NCBI GenBank assembly: GCA_937896235.1
Contig: CALBMX010000100.1
Coordinates: 1-64,000 of the forward strand
Length of the DNA: 64,000 nucleotides
From: an uncultured bacterium
Lineage (GTDB): Bacteria > Planctomycetota > UBA1135 > GCA-002686595
Reading direction: 5' to 3'
Made by a program: the position numbers and the translations under genes. Below are positions 18,732-27,983 of the stretch, piece after piece. Numbering within the stretch: position 1 is the stretch's first letter; every line of letters starts with the position of its first letter. The notes beneath the pieces are model-generated. The model was not told where the DNA came from. It saw only the letters and a list, made by a program, of their open reading frames with translations, and searched no databases.

Positions 18732-21410
18732 TCAGCCAGGGCCGACGAGTATCTCGGCCCAGCGGTCCAAGTCGTCGGCTAGGTTTTCGGCTCCGGCGAT
18801 TGCTTCGCCCGCTCTACTAATACTGGAAAGGTCGTCGATGGCGGCCATCTCGCGGGTGACCCCCACGTCTCCCATCTCTTCCAAGACGCGCTCGAATTTG
18901 GAGGTGTCTCGCCCCGCCTCGCCCATACGACCGATATAGGCCGTCAGGTCTTCTCGGACAAGGGAGGCGCGCTGCCCGGACTTCTCCTGGACGCCACTCA
19001 CAAAGGCGACCGTCTCGGCGTTGTCCTGCCCAACCTCGTCAGCGCCAAAAGCACTTGCTAGGGTTCCGTCAAGATCTTGCGCAACGCCTGTCTCGGATCG
19101 GGACAGAGCTTTTAGGCGCTTGACAAAGGTGCTGCCCTCGAGATTCGCAAGAGTCTCGCTGATCACACCCGCCACCTTTTGGAATTCCACCATCAACGCG
19201 CGCTGCTCGGCTATCGCCTTCGCAAGCTCGTCTTTGGTCGGACCCGGCGAATCGTCGGCGGTGTCCGGCGCAGGGGGCTGACTTTTCTGGGTGGCCCCGC
19301 CACCTTCGACCGTCGTCTGTGCCAATGTCAAATTCGCGGGCGGACCAGAGCTAGCCGGTTTGGCTTCCTGGTCCCCTTCCTTTTTCGTCGGTTCATTAAA
19401 GCTCGACTCGACATCCGCAACCTGAGGCGCGTTCGGGAGCTTCAACTTCTCGGGACCCTCCTCGGGTTTCGAGGGGCCGGAAGAGGGTTTTGCACTGTCC
19501 CTATTCACACCGGCGACTTTGGTTTTCTCCGCCGCAGCAGCGGACCCGAGCAGCTCGGCAACCGACGGCATACGGGTATCCGAGATGTCCTTGAGAGCGG
19601 ACATCATCTCCGCCCAGTCGTCCATCGTGTTGGCGTTGAACTGGGGGTTCCTGGCCGCTTCTGCGAGCAGGGTCGAGCCACTGCCGACCAAGCGGTTCAG
19701 ACGTCGGCTATTCACGCGCTCGGCTGCAGCTTGCACTTGAATCTTGCGCTGCATCTCCGCAGTCGCAAGCTCGTCATTGGGCAGAGCTAACATCTCCTCG
19801 TTGGTCTGGAGAAGGTTGTTCTCTTCATCCCGCACCTCGACGGCCTCGTCATACCAACTCGCGAAGTTACGGGTCAGCCAGATCATGTGATCCTCTTCCG
19901 TCATCACCTGGACCAAGATGGGCGCCGAGTAGCTGCGCTCGCGGTCGGGTAGAGAGTCGACAGCAAAAGCGCGCACGCGCAAGGTCTGCGGATCGATCTC
20001 CAAGAGACGAGGGTGAAGGGTCGCCGTGAGCTCCAGGTTGGAGGCGTCAGGCCCACCTAGACCAAGTAATTTTTCGCCACTAGCGAGCTCATCGTGGCCC
20101 TCGACATCACCGAGCCCCTCCCAAACGAGCCCGACTTCACGCACGCCGAAATCGTCGTTCGTGCGCACTGAAAAGCTCGTCGCTTGGTTGTACAGGAGGA
20201 TCATCTCTGCCTGCAAGCCCTCAAGGATGACCGTTGGCTTCGCGTCGACTTGCGACTTCAACGCCAATTGGAAAGGGACGACACCCTCGAGACCAAGGTT
20301 GTCGCGCCAGGTCAGCGCGGTATCAAAGGAGTCCGTCACAAGCGCCTTCCCGGTAATCAACTGGGAGCCCTCAGCACGAGAGATACCCGCGGTCCATGCC
20401 GTCGAGTCGAGCTCGCGGGTCAAGTCCGCGGTGATCGCCACCGAGCTGCCAGAGACGACTCGCACCGAACCGCCGCGAGCATCGCGCTCCAACGAATCGG
20501 GGAGCTCTAGATAGGCCGGAAGGAAAACGGTCGCCTTCATGCCACTGACCTCGGGACGATCCTTGGGGTCGATGAGCACCGTACCGCGATAGTCTCCAAC
20601 CCTTAGATCGTAGTTGGCTTCGCCGCCGAGACCGGCCATGTCAAATTGGTAACCACCGTCGACAAGCTGCGCCTCAAGGGACTCTCCACCTCCTCCGGTT
20701 AGGCTCGCAAACTCGGGCAGGCGATCGGTATCGGTCGCCAATTGGATCGAGACCGTGAATGGCTCATGGCGTGCGACAACCATGTGATCGTCAAAGGGGG
20801 CCAGGCGCGCAAACGTAAATCGCTCGATACCTGCCATCGGCTGCATCCATCGTGCGAATGCGTTCTGTGCGGCCTCCGGAACGACGAGGAATCCAACTGC
20901 CGAAGCCCCGACGCAAACCAGCGCGGCCGCTCCCCATGCCATGTGCCGTGAGCTCGGCAGCGTGTGCGAAAGGTCCCGACCGCGCAGGTCCTCTTCGCCT
21001 TGGTTGATCGCTGCAAGGGAGAGCTCGGGCGAGCGTGTGAACTCCTCCTTGTTTTCGGTGAGCTCCATCACACCCAAGATGCGGTCACCAATTGTGATGT
21101 CCTCACGCGCGATGCGCTGGGCCACCGCCTTCAGGGTCGTATTCCCACCAATCCAGCGGGAGAGCTGCATCGGCAAAATCACGAGGCCGCCCATCAAGCC
21201 CAATCCCAAGAGCACAAGGCGCAGCCAGCCCGGCGTATCGATGATTCGATCTAGGCCGAAGACAAGCAGATAGGAGAAGACGACCCCGAAGGCTGCGCCG
21301 AACGCTGCCTCCATCGTCTTCGTGCTCCACAACCGCCCACGATAAGCGGTAAGTTTAGCCCTTAGACTCGCCGGTAAAGGCGGCTGGGCGAAATCCTGAC
21401 TTGGAGTCAT
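18732..21410 (-). CDS. Large membrane protein, DUF4175-like
   Basis: An 892-residue protein. Two N-terminal membrane segments (YLLVFGLDRIIDTPGWLRLVLLGLGLMGGLVIL, roughly residues 45-85) and a third hydrophobic segment near 145-165 (AALVCVGASAVGFLVV) are followed by beta-rich extracytoplasmic domains and then a long charged helical tail with a Pro/Ser/Glu-rich linker (about 610-720). The layout resembles the DUF4175-type proteins found beside BatA/MoxR genes; that name is an inference from architecture. Start: ATG at 21410 directly precedes the helical opening, whereas an upstream TTG at 21581 adds a low-complexity leader that overlaps the preceding gene. Confidence 0.78.
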   Translation of the reverse strand: MTPSQDFAQPPLPASLRAKLTAYRGRLWSTKTMEAAFGAAFGVVFSYLLVFGLDRIIDTPGWLRLVLLGLGLMGGLVILPMQLSRWIGGNTTLKAVAQRIAREDITIGDRILGVMELTENKEEFTRSPELSLAAINQGEEDLRGRDLSHTLPSSRHMAWGAAALVCVGASAVGFLVVPEAAQNAFARWMQPMAGIERFTFARLAPFDDHMVVARHEPFTVSIQLATDTDRLPEFASLTGGGGESLEAQLVDGGYQFDMAGLGGEANYDLRVGDYRGTVLIDPKDRPEVSGMKATVFLPAYLELPDSLERDARGGSVRVVSGSSVAITADLTRELDSTAWTAGISRAEGSQLITGKALVTDSFDTALTWRDNLGLEGVVPFQLALKSQVDAKPTVILEGLQAEMILLYNQATSFSVRTNDDFGVREVGLVWEGLGDVEGHDELASGEKLLGLGGPDASNLELTATLHPRLLEIDPQTLRVRAFAVDSLPDRERSYSAPILVQVMTEEDHMIWLTRNFASWYDEAVEVRDEENNLLQTNEEMLALPNDELATAEMQRKIQVQAAAERVNSRRLNRLVGSGSTLLAEAARNPQFNANTMDDWAEMMSALKDISDTRMPSVAELLGSAAAAEKTKVAGVNRDSAKPSSGPSKPEEGPEKLKLPNAPQVADVESSFNEPTKKEGDQEAKPASSGPPANLTLAQTTVEGGGATQKSQPPAPDTADDSPGPTKDELAKAIAEQRALMVEFQKVAGVISETLANLEGSTFVKRLKALSRSETGVAQDLDGTLASAFGADEVGQDNAETVAFVSGVQEKSGQRASLVREDLTAYIGRMGEAGRDTSKFERVLEEMGDVGVTREMAAIDDLSSISRAGEAIAGAENLADDLDRWAEILVGPG

Positions 21411-21496
21411 GATGAGTACTTGGTTTTGGGTTGATGGCTCCCGTGCGGAAGAGCCTCGATCCGGATCACGTGCGAGAAGGCCATGTCGAGTTGACG

Positions 21497-23728
21497 CTAG
21501 AAGCGACCTACCATCTTTCGACCTATCCAAAAGAGTGCCATGAGTAGCACCATAATGGCACCCAGAATCGGGTGACTCCAAAGACGAGTTCTCCGGCTGA
21601 CGACGGGGGGGTCCTCAAGGGCCCTCAGGCGCTCTCCGAGCCGCTCAATGTCACTAAAACGAAAAACTTCGCCGCGACTGATGCGCGAAATCTCAGCCAT
21701 CACGTCGTGGCGGGCAGGTTGCCCGACCCTCTCGAGAACGGCTCCCACGAAGTTAACGGTAGAGACAAGCTGCTCCTCCGTATCTCTGCACGTCAGGGTG
21801 ATGATGTGATCACCGGGCTCAACAGCCCGAAAGGTCGTGCTGTAAAGTCCCCACTCGCCCTCATCCGAATCGAACTGTAAGCGCGAGATTCGGCCCGCTG
21901 GTGATTCGATGCGCGCCGAGAGATCAGCACCTTCCAAAGGAGAGCCCGCCGCGTCCATCACGTTCGCAAAAAACGTCGTCAGGCTGCGCACCGTGGGGCG
22001 CTCCGGCGTGTAAAAAAGTCGCATCGACTCGCCCGCGTTCATCTTGCGCTGGTACGCCATCCAGCGCACAACTTGACGCCAGAAGCGGTAGTGGATTTTG
22101 TCCTCTACACCTTCGCGCCAACGCCAAGCCGAGTCGGTCCCCATAAACAGCACCTTACCCGTCCCGAAGTTCTTCGTCGCGAGCAGCGGCAAGCGTCCGT
22201 AGCCATCATCACGGGAGGAGTGCACCGCTAGGACGGTCGCGCCAGCCCGGGGGCGCAAGGCCGCCGCGCTCCATTGGAAGCCGGGGAGGTTCTCCCAAAG
22301 GTCGGCATTCATGCGCTCGTCGGGGGCGAGTTTCGTCAAGCTGCTCTTCCGTCCGACCTCGGTCAGCAGGAGGTGCGCAGGTGTCTCTTGACCGTGACCA
22401 TAAGGCGCACCCGGATCGAGCTCAACAGGGAGTAGGGGTTCCAGCTCGCTTTCGAATAGCGACATTTGCCGGCCGCCCAATCCCGGCATCAAGATCAAGC
22501 CACTCGCCTGCTCCGCAACGAGCCCGCGGATCATTTTGCATTGTTCGGGACTGAGCTGGTCAGGTGCCATCCCAACATCGCCAAGGAAAACGACGTCGTA
22601 CTCCACCAGCTCCTCGCGACTGGGGAACGCGGAGAGGTAGTGAGGTCCCCCGCCAATATCCTTCAGGTCGGGGTGATAGAGGAAGCAATCCACTTCGACG
22701 CCGGGATCGCGAACCATAGCGTTACGCAGGTACCGATACTCCCAACGCGGTGTTGATTCGATTAGGAGCACGCGCAGGGACTCCTCCCGCACATCGATCT
22801 CAACGGTGACTTGGTTGTTGGTCTCGTCGAGCTCGCCCGACTGAACCGGAAGGCTCGCTGTCAGTGTAAGCGACCCCATGGCCGTGGGGGTAATGCTCAG
22901 GGTGCCTTCAAAAATAGAGCGGGCCTTGAGAAGGACCACCTCCCCCGTCTTCTGGCCGTCCGTTCCAACGAGCGAGACGGAGACGCGCAGATCGCGATCC
23001 ATCGAGCTCCGAATGGCGTAAGGAATCGACAGCTGCTTATCGACAAGGGCGAATGCCGGGGGTTCAAGCGGCAGGAACTCGATATCTTCTAAGGCCGTCC
23101 GACTTCCAATCGCCGTGGTGAAAATCGGGACTCCCTGCATGCGATACTTCATCGCAACATCGGCCGGGCTACCCCCAGAATTCCAATCGCCGTCCCCGAG
23201 AAGTACGAGCGCGCGCAGCTCGGGATCTTCGAGCAAGCGCCGCATGGGGCTCGCCATGTTGGTCGCGGGAATCTCGCCTTCGGCGCCCCCATCTAGAGCG
23301 CCCCGCTCGGGCTCCAAAAGACTGCTATCAGAAAGGGGAGCACCGGAAACTCGATAGCGACCGGCGAGGGCTAGCTCAAGGCCGGCTAAGTCAAAATTCC
23401 CCTCTAGCCAATCCGCACGTGTCTCGGGGGCTGCCCCCGTTGCCCCGAGCGGGACCACATCGCGCGTCTTCATGCTCGCCGAGTCGTCCCACAAGACCGC
23501 GATCTTAGGGAGTTCGTTTGAAATCTCGGTTTCAACCCTCTCGGGCTGCGACAGGGCGAAAAGTACGCCCGCGATCAGCAGCAGCCGAAGTAGCTCTAAA
23601 CCCAAAATCGCGGGTCGATAAGCGCTCCTCTTCCAAGCCCAAAAGCTCAGGCCAAGAGCCAACGGAGCTACGACAAGGATCACTGGGAGGGTGGCCTCGA
23701 TAGACAGGAATTCGATTCCTTTGATCAT
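21497..23728 (-). CDS. VWA and glutamine-amidotransferase-like membrane protein
   Basis: A 743-residue protein. Two N-terminal membrane helices (LPVILVVAPLALGLSFWAW and LGLELLRLLLIAGVLFAL) lead to a von Willebrand A domain with the metal-ion site DDSAS (IAVLWDDSASM). A class-I amidotransferase-like domain follows (LLIESTPRWEYRYLRNAM, later VVFLGDVGMAPDQLS and GLILMPGLGGRQM). The catalytic Cys expected in true amidotransferases is not evident. A membrane segment ends the protein (HPILGAIMVLLMALFWIGRKM). The ATG at 23728 has a strong purine-rich site (GGGGGCGGA) and overlaps the BatA-like stop by ATGA. Confidence 0.82.
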   Translation of the reverse strand: MIKGIEFLSIEATLPVILVVAPLALGLSFWAWKRSAYRPAILGLELLRLLLIAGVLFALSQPERVETEISNELPKIAVLWDDSASMKTRDVVPLGATGAAPETRADWLEGNFDLAGLELALAGRYRVSGAPLSDSSLLEPERGALDGGAEGEIPATNMASPMRRLLEDPELRALVLLGDGDWNSGGSPADVAMKYRMQGVPIFTTAIGSRTALEDIEFLPLEPPAFALVDKQLSIPYAIRSSMDRDLRVSVSLVGTDGQKTGEVVLLKARSIFEGTLSITPTAMGSLTLTASLPVQSGELDETNNQVTVEIDVREESLRVLLIESTPRWEYRYLRNAMVRDPGVEVDCFLYHPDLKDIGGGPHYLSAFPSREELVEYDVVFLGDVGMAPDQLSPEQCKMIRGLVAEQASGLILMPGLGGRQMSLFESELEPLLPVELDPGAPYGHGQETPAHLLLTEVGRKSSLTKLAPDERMNADLWENLPGFQWSAAALRPRAGATVLAVHSSRDDGYGRLPLLATKNFGTGKVLFMGTDSAWRWREGVEDKIHYRFWRQVVRWMAYQRKMNAGESMRLFYTPERPTVRSLTTFFANVMDAAGSPLEGADLSARIESPAGRISRLQFDSDEGEWGLYSTTFRAVEPGDHIITLTCRDTEEQLVSTVNFVGAVLERVGQPARHDVMAEISRISRGEVFRFSDIERLGERLRALEDPPVVSRRTRLWSHPILGAIMVLLMALFWIGRKMVGRF

Positions 23729-25764
23729 GCTTCCGCCCCCTTCTTCGCGTGCAGCGCCGGAGAGGACTCCGTGATGCATAGCAGCGCCTCTCCGAGCAGG
23801 GCAAGCAGCATCAACATCAGGAAGATGCGCCAAATCTCTTCGACCAACCCCGTCTCTTTCGCGCTGCCCGTAACCAGGCTCATTTCGACCTCGGGCATCA
23901 ACTCGGCGAGAGAGCCTTCATCGAGGCCACGAGAGCGATCTTCGTCGAGCGCACGGTTGATCGCGATTAGATTCTCACCACTTTGGATTACGCCCGAGTG
24001 AAAGAGCTGCTCCGAGAGGAGCCACTCCTCCTGCACCTCACTTTGCATCTCGTAGCCGGCCGCGCTCAGGAGTGGATCCAAGTTGCCCGCATTCTGCTGC
24101 CCGCGGGATCCCTGGGCGAGGGCCGCAGCCTCGAGGCCCCGCTGCACCATGGCCACCAGGACGACACCTTGAATCGCAAGGTTAGAGAAGGCGGGCGAAG
24201 GCAAAGTCGACAAGAAGTACAACCCACCGCGCGAGGTCGGTGCGCGCGAGAGCAGGGTTTCACCAGAGGCGAAGCCTGCGAGTCGCGTCAGGTCTCCCTG
24301 GGCGGGAGTCAACTGGCGCACCCGCAGCTCCTTTACGGTTAGCGGCGTTCCGTCCTCTCCGTTGCGCAAGAGGTCATCCTCACTCCGCCAAGACGTTGGC
24401 GACGAGCTCTCCTCCCCCTCCTCCAACTCGACCGGAGAGCCCCAACTACAGCCCTCAAATACGTGCTGCGCACCCTCGGCTGGGGGCAAGAAGATCACAT
24501 TGCCACCACGCTCCAAAAAGTGCTCCACGGCAAGCGCATCGGCATCTTGCGGGAGTGCCCCTTGCCAGAGGAGCAGAGAGGCGCCAACTAGATCGAGATC
24601 GCCCGTTTCGGTAATCGGGTGATCTCGAACAATGTATTCAGTGGATTCGCTAGAAGGCGCCTCGGCGGCAAACCGCAAAACGTCACGCACCGAGCTGTCC
24701 TCCCAAACGATGAGGGTCTCTTGGATATCACCCGTTCCAAACGTGAAGTAAAACCGATTGTCGGCGGCATTTGCATCGGTTGGAAGCTCAACGAAACCCC
24801 AGCCTTCACCGTTGGCTTTATCAAGCGGCATGCGATGCCCCTTCAGCTCGCCTTCGCCATTGGCGAGCTCAATCTGAACAATACTGCGGGCACCACCCAA
24901 GTCGATTGCGACGGGTAGCGAGACGGGAGTCGAACCCGAAGCCCCCTCTTCGATGGGCTCCGGAGCGGCTCGCAGTCGGAGGTCCAAAACAAGCTCCGTT
25001 CGTACCCCATTCGCGTCCCTCGTCGTTACCCGCTCAGCCCGCTCGACCCGGATCGAGTAGTCCTCACCTTCACTCTCCGTGAAGTTGAGAACGTTCACCC
25101 GAACCCCGGCGGGCATCGCGACGATCGCCTCTTGCAACAACTTCCAACGGCCATCTTCTGGACGCCAATCCGAGGACTGCCCGTCGGAGCAAATCCAGAT
25201 TTCAGCGCGCCCCGCCTGGTTTCGCTGGAGGTACTCTGTCGCAACTTCCAGCATCGCCGGCAGATCCGCTATCGCTGCCGTCTCCTGGGCCAAGGGTAAG
25301 CTGAGCAGATCAGAAGCCTCGCCGAGTTCCGTAATCTCCAGGCTCACACTGTCGACGCACACCAGTCGGGAGGCTTCGGAGTTCTCCAGCGCCTCGGCAA
25401 TGCGGGAGACTCCGGTCGCAAGTTTCGTTGCACCCCCGGCATGGACAAGTTCATTCATACTTGCCGAGCGATCGAGAAGGACGAACACGGTATCCGGGCG
25501 CCCGCCGCCCATCCCACCTAGCCAGCCACCCGCTAGCGGTCGACCCAACCCAATGATGAGTCCAGCCACGGCTAACGTCCGGAAGAGGAGCAGGAGGAAG
25601 TGACGCAAGCGCTGCATGCCACGCGACATCTGCGCGCCCTGTAACAGGAACATCATCGCGCCCCACTCGACGACACGGTGCCGGCGCTTGTGAATCAAAT
25701 GGATGACTACAGGCAGCCCGAGGAACGGCAAACCCAAGAGAATCCAAGACTGGAGAAAGCTCAA
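23725..25764 (-). CDS. BatA-type VWA membrane protein
   Basis: A 679-residue protein. It opens with the BatA N-terminal module (SWILLGLPFLGLPVVIHLIHKRRHRVVEWGAMMFL) and a second membrane helix. A VWA domain follows with DRSAS (TVFVLLDRSASMNELV). The C-terminal half contains a further Rossmann-like stretch and a last membrane helix (IFLMLMLLALLGEALLC). In other bacteria BatA partners MoxR and DUF58 proteins in envelope and stress-tolerance functions. ATGA overlaps on both sides show tight translational coupling. Confidence 0.87.
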   Translation of the reverse strand: MSFLQSWILLGLPFLGLPVVIHLIHKRRHRVVEWGAMMFLLQGAQMSRGMQRLRHFLLLLFRTLAVAGLIIGLGRPLAGGWLGGMGGGRPDTVFVLLDRSASMNELVHAGGATKLATGVSRIAEALENSEASRLVCVDSVSLEITELGEASDLLSLPLAQETAAIADLPAMLEVATEYLQRNQAGRAEIWICSDGQSSDWRPEDGRWKLLQEAIVAMPAGVRVNVLNFTESEGEDYSIRVERAERVTTRDANGVRTELVLDLRLRAAPEPIEEGASGSTPVSLPVAIDLGGARSIVQIELANGEGELKGHRMPLDKANGEGWGFVELPTDANAADNRFYFTFGTGDIQETLIVWEDSSVRDVLRFAAEAPSSESTEYIVRDHPITETGDLDLVGASLLLWQGALPQDADALAVEHFLERGGNVIFLPPAEGAQHVFEGCSWGSPVELEEGEESSSPTSWRSEDDLLRNGEDGTPLTVKELRVRQLTPAQGDLTRLAGFASGETLLSRAPTSRGGLYFLSTLPSPAFSNLAIQGVVLVAMVQRGLEAAALAQGSRGQQNAGNLDPLLSAAGYEMQSEVQEEWLLSEQLFHSGVIQSGENLIAINRALDEDRSRGLDEGSLAELMPEVEMSLVTGSAKETGLVEEIWRIFLMLMLLALLGEALLCITESSPALHAKKGAEA

Positions 25765-26720
25765 GCGCGGCCCCTTCGCTGCATGCGCGCCAAGAGGAAG
25801 CGCCCCAGGATGTCCTCGGGTTTCTCCTCGATCATAGCGCGATGATAGTCGACGTCAGCCTTGCGAACACCGTCACCTAGAAGCTCTAAGTAGCGCTCCA
25901 AAGCGATCCGATACTGGCGTCCCATGGTTGCGGGTTCGGCGACGATCGGCGCACCACCTTCGAGGTCGACAAACCGCGTCGTGCGATCGAACGTGAACTC
26001 CAACTCGCGCTGCTCCAGGAGATGGAAGACGATCGTGTCGTGTTTGCGAAATTTGAGATGTTGAAAGGCGCTGCCGAGCTCCTCGGGGTCCGAAAACAAA
26101 TCCGAAAAGACGATGACCATGGCGCGCTGCTTGGTCTGCTCCGCAAGGGTATGCAGGGTCGCCGGGAGGTCGCCTTCCCCCGATGGGTGATAGCTCTCAA
26201 GGGCGTCCTGAACAAGCCCAAGATGCGAGGGTCTACGGCGCGGTGGCAGCGTGAAATCGGTCGTCTTCGGAGCCCCCTTGGCCTGCTTGCCCGAGGCGAT
26301 GGTGAGGCCCGCGGCCTCACCTTGTCGAATAGCAACAAATCCCAATAGAGAGGCCATACGGCTCGCAAATTCGAATTTGGAGTAAAGGGACTCCCCGTTC
26401 CCGGGATTCTTAGGGGCGCCGTAACGCATCGAGCCGGAGCCGTCGACAACCAGGCACACGCGCAGGTTGGTATCGGCCTCGAATTCTTTAATGAAGAAAC
26501 GATCCGACCGTCCATAGGCGCGCCAATCGAGGCGCCGCAGGTCGTCCCCAGGCTGATACTCGCGGTACTCCGCGAACTCTACACTGGAGCCCCGGTGCGG
26601 ACTTTTGTGCTTACCTGCAACATTGCCAACCATGGCTTGGCGAGACTCAAGCGTAAGGCGCCCGAGCTTCACAAGCGCAGCTGGATCCAGCAGTTTGCGG
26701 TTCGTGGAAGAGGTGGACAT
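25761..26720 (-). CDS. DUF58 domain protein
   Basis: A 319-residue cytosolic protein with the DUF58 core: GSSVEFAEYREYQPGDDLRRLDWRAYGRSDRFFIKEFEADTN, followed by a VWA-like region whose metal-ion site is DGSGS (VCLVVDGSGSMRYG). The family usually works with a MoxR ATPase. It starts 6 bp after the moxR stop and overlaps the BatA-like gene by ATGA. Confidence 0.93.
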   Translation of the reverse strand: MSTSSTNRKLLDPAALVKLGRLTLESRQAMVGNVAGKHKSPHRGSSVEFAEYREYQPGDDLRRLDWRAYGRSDRFFIKEFEADTNLRVCLVVDGSGSMRYGAPKNPGNGESLYSKFEFASRMASLLGFVAIRQGEAAGLTIASGKQAKGAPKTTDFTLPPRRRPSHLGLVQDALESYHPSGEGDLPATLHTLAEQTKQRAMVIVFSDLFSDPEELGSAFQHLKFRKHDTIVFHLLEQRELEFTFDRTTRFVDLEGGAPIVAEPATMGRQYRIALERYLELLGDGVRKADVDYHRAMIEEKPEDILGRFLLARMQRRGRA

Positions 26721-26726
26721 CCGCGT

Positions 26727-27740
26727 TTAGACGCTTGCGGATTCCTTGACGAGCCTCTTTACAATCTCGTTTGTGGTCACGCCCTCGGACTCGGCCGCGA
26801 ACGTTGTCAGGACGCGGTGCTTTAGCACGGGCCCAGCAACGGCCTGGATGTCTTCGATGCGGACAGCGTAGGCGCCGGCCATGGCCGCGCGGGCCTTGCC
26901 ACCAAGAATGAGATACTGCACCGCGCGCGGTCCTGCACCCCAAGAGACTAGGGGCTTCAACCATTCGGGAGCGGTCCCGCCTTCGGGGCGCGTCTGGCGC
27001 ACGAGGCGAACGGCGTAAGAGTAGACGTGATCGGGAACGGGAACGCGGCGAACCAGGGCTTGGATGGCCATGACCTGCTCCCCGTCGAGCAGGTGATTTA
27101 GCTCGGGAAGATCGCCACCTGTGGTCAGTCGTGCGATCGCGACCTCCTCCTCTTCGGATGGATAATCCACTTCGATGAGGAACATGAAGCGGTCGAGTTG
27201 CGCCTCGGGCAGCGGGTACGTCCCCTCTTGCTCAACCGGGTTTTGGGTGGCTAGAACAAAAAACGGCTGCTGTAAGACCATCGTCTTTCCAAGAACCGTA
27301 ACGCGGTGCTCCTGCATGGCCTCCAACATGGCCGCCTGGGTCTTAGCGGGAGCCCGGTTGATCTCGTCCGCAAGCACAATGTTCGCGAAGATCGGCCCTT
27401 TGATGAACTCGAACCGGCGCTCGCCCCCGGCCGCCTCTTGCAGAATATCCGTACCCGTAATATCCATCGGCATCAGATCTGGAGTGAACTGGATTCGACT
27501 AAAATCCAGGCTGAGACACTCCGACAACTTCGAGACCAGCAGCGTCTTCGCAAGGCCCGGAACACCCATGAGCAGTGCGTGCCCACGAGAGATCAGGCAC
27601 ATCAGGAGCGCGTCAATGACCTCGGTTTGCCCGACGACGGCTCTTCCGAGCTCCGTGCGAACTTTGGCTAAGGTTTCACTGAGCTTTGCGATAGCCTGGA
27701 CATCTCCGGCTTCGAGTTCGTGCGTAGTGTCGGTTGGCAT
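26727..27740 (-). CDS. moxR: MoxR family AAA ATPase
   Basis: A 337-residue AAA+ protein. Walker A is GVPGLAKT (near 60), Walker B is VLADEINRAPAKTQAAMLEAM, and sensor and arginine-finger regions follow. The typical MoxR opening (GRAVVGQTEVIDALLMCLISRGHALL) and the mid-region FIKGPIFANIVL are intact. It acts as a chaperone-like ATPase for the VWA/DUF58 partners encoded next. The Met at 27740 gives the family length; in-frame codons upstream to 27950 encode Arg/Pro-rich non-homologous sequence. It is the first gene of the roughly 15 kb minus-strand operon. Confidence 0.95.
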   Translation of the reverse strand: MPTDTTHELEAGDVQAIAKLSETLAKVRTELGRAVVGQTEVIDALLMCLISRGHALLMGVPGLAKTLLVSKLSECLSLDFSRIQFTPDLMPMDITGTDILQEAAGGERRFEFIKGPIFANIVLADEINRAPAKTQAAMLEAMQEHRVTVLGKTMVLQQPFFVLATQNPVEQEGTYPLPEAQLDRFMFLIEVDYPSEEEEVAIARLTTGGDLPELNHLLDGEQVMAIQALVRRVPVPDHVYSYAVRLVRQTRPEGGTAPEWLKPLVSWGAGPRAVQYLILGGKARAAMAGAYAVRIEDIQAVAGPVLKHRVLTTFAAESEGVTTNEIVKRLVKESASV

Positions 27741-27983
27741 GGAGTAGCTGGGCGCGTTAGGTTGTGTTCTTAGAGATGGGCGAGTAGAGCGATAGCAAGG
27801 TAGCGTCTCGTTTCGGACTCCGCACCTGCCGCGTGGAATCATTTCGAGACTTGCGCAAACGACGCAAGGCAACCACCATGGATTTACAGTTCGCGGCCCT
27901 AAGAGACGCCGGGATTGGCGCGGCCTCTGACTAGGGACCGCCGGATCCAATATCTGTGGCCGAGCCGTCTAGCGGCGAAACAA
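27741..27983. other. Putative promoter region of the moxR operon
   Basis: 243 bp without a convincing gene between the end of the enoyl-CoA hydratase gene and moxR. It should contain the main operon promoter, but no clear -10/-35 or sigma-54 (GG-N10-GC) box was identified. Confidence 0.4.

Noticed and set aside
18717..18734. Selenocysteine readthrough of the two TGA codons after the large membrane protein
   Set aside because: No GGUC-loop hairpin at the proper distance, no Cys or redox context, and a plausible independent start follows.
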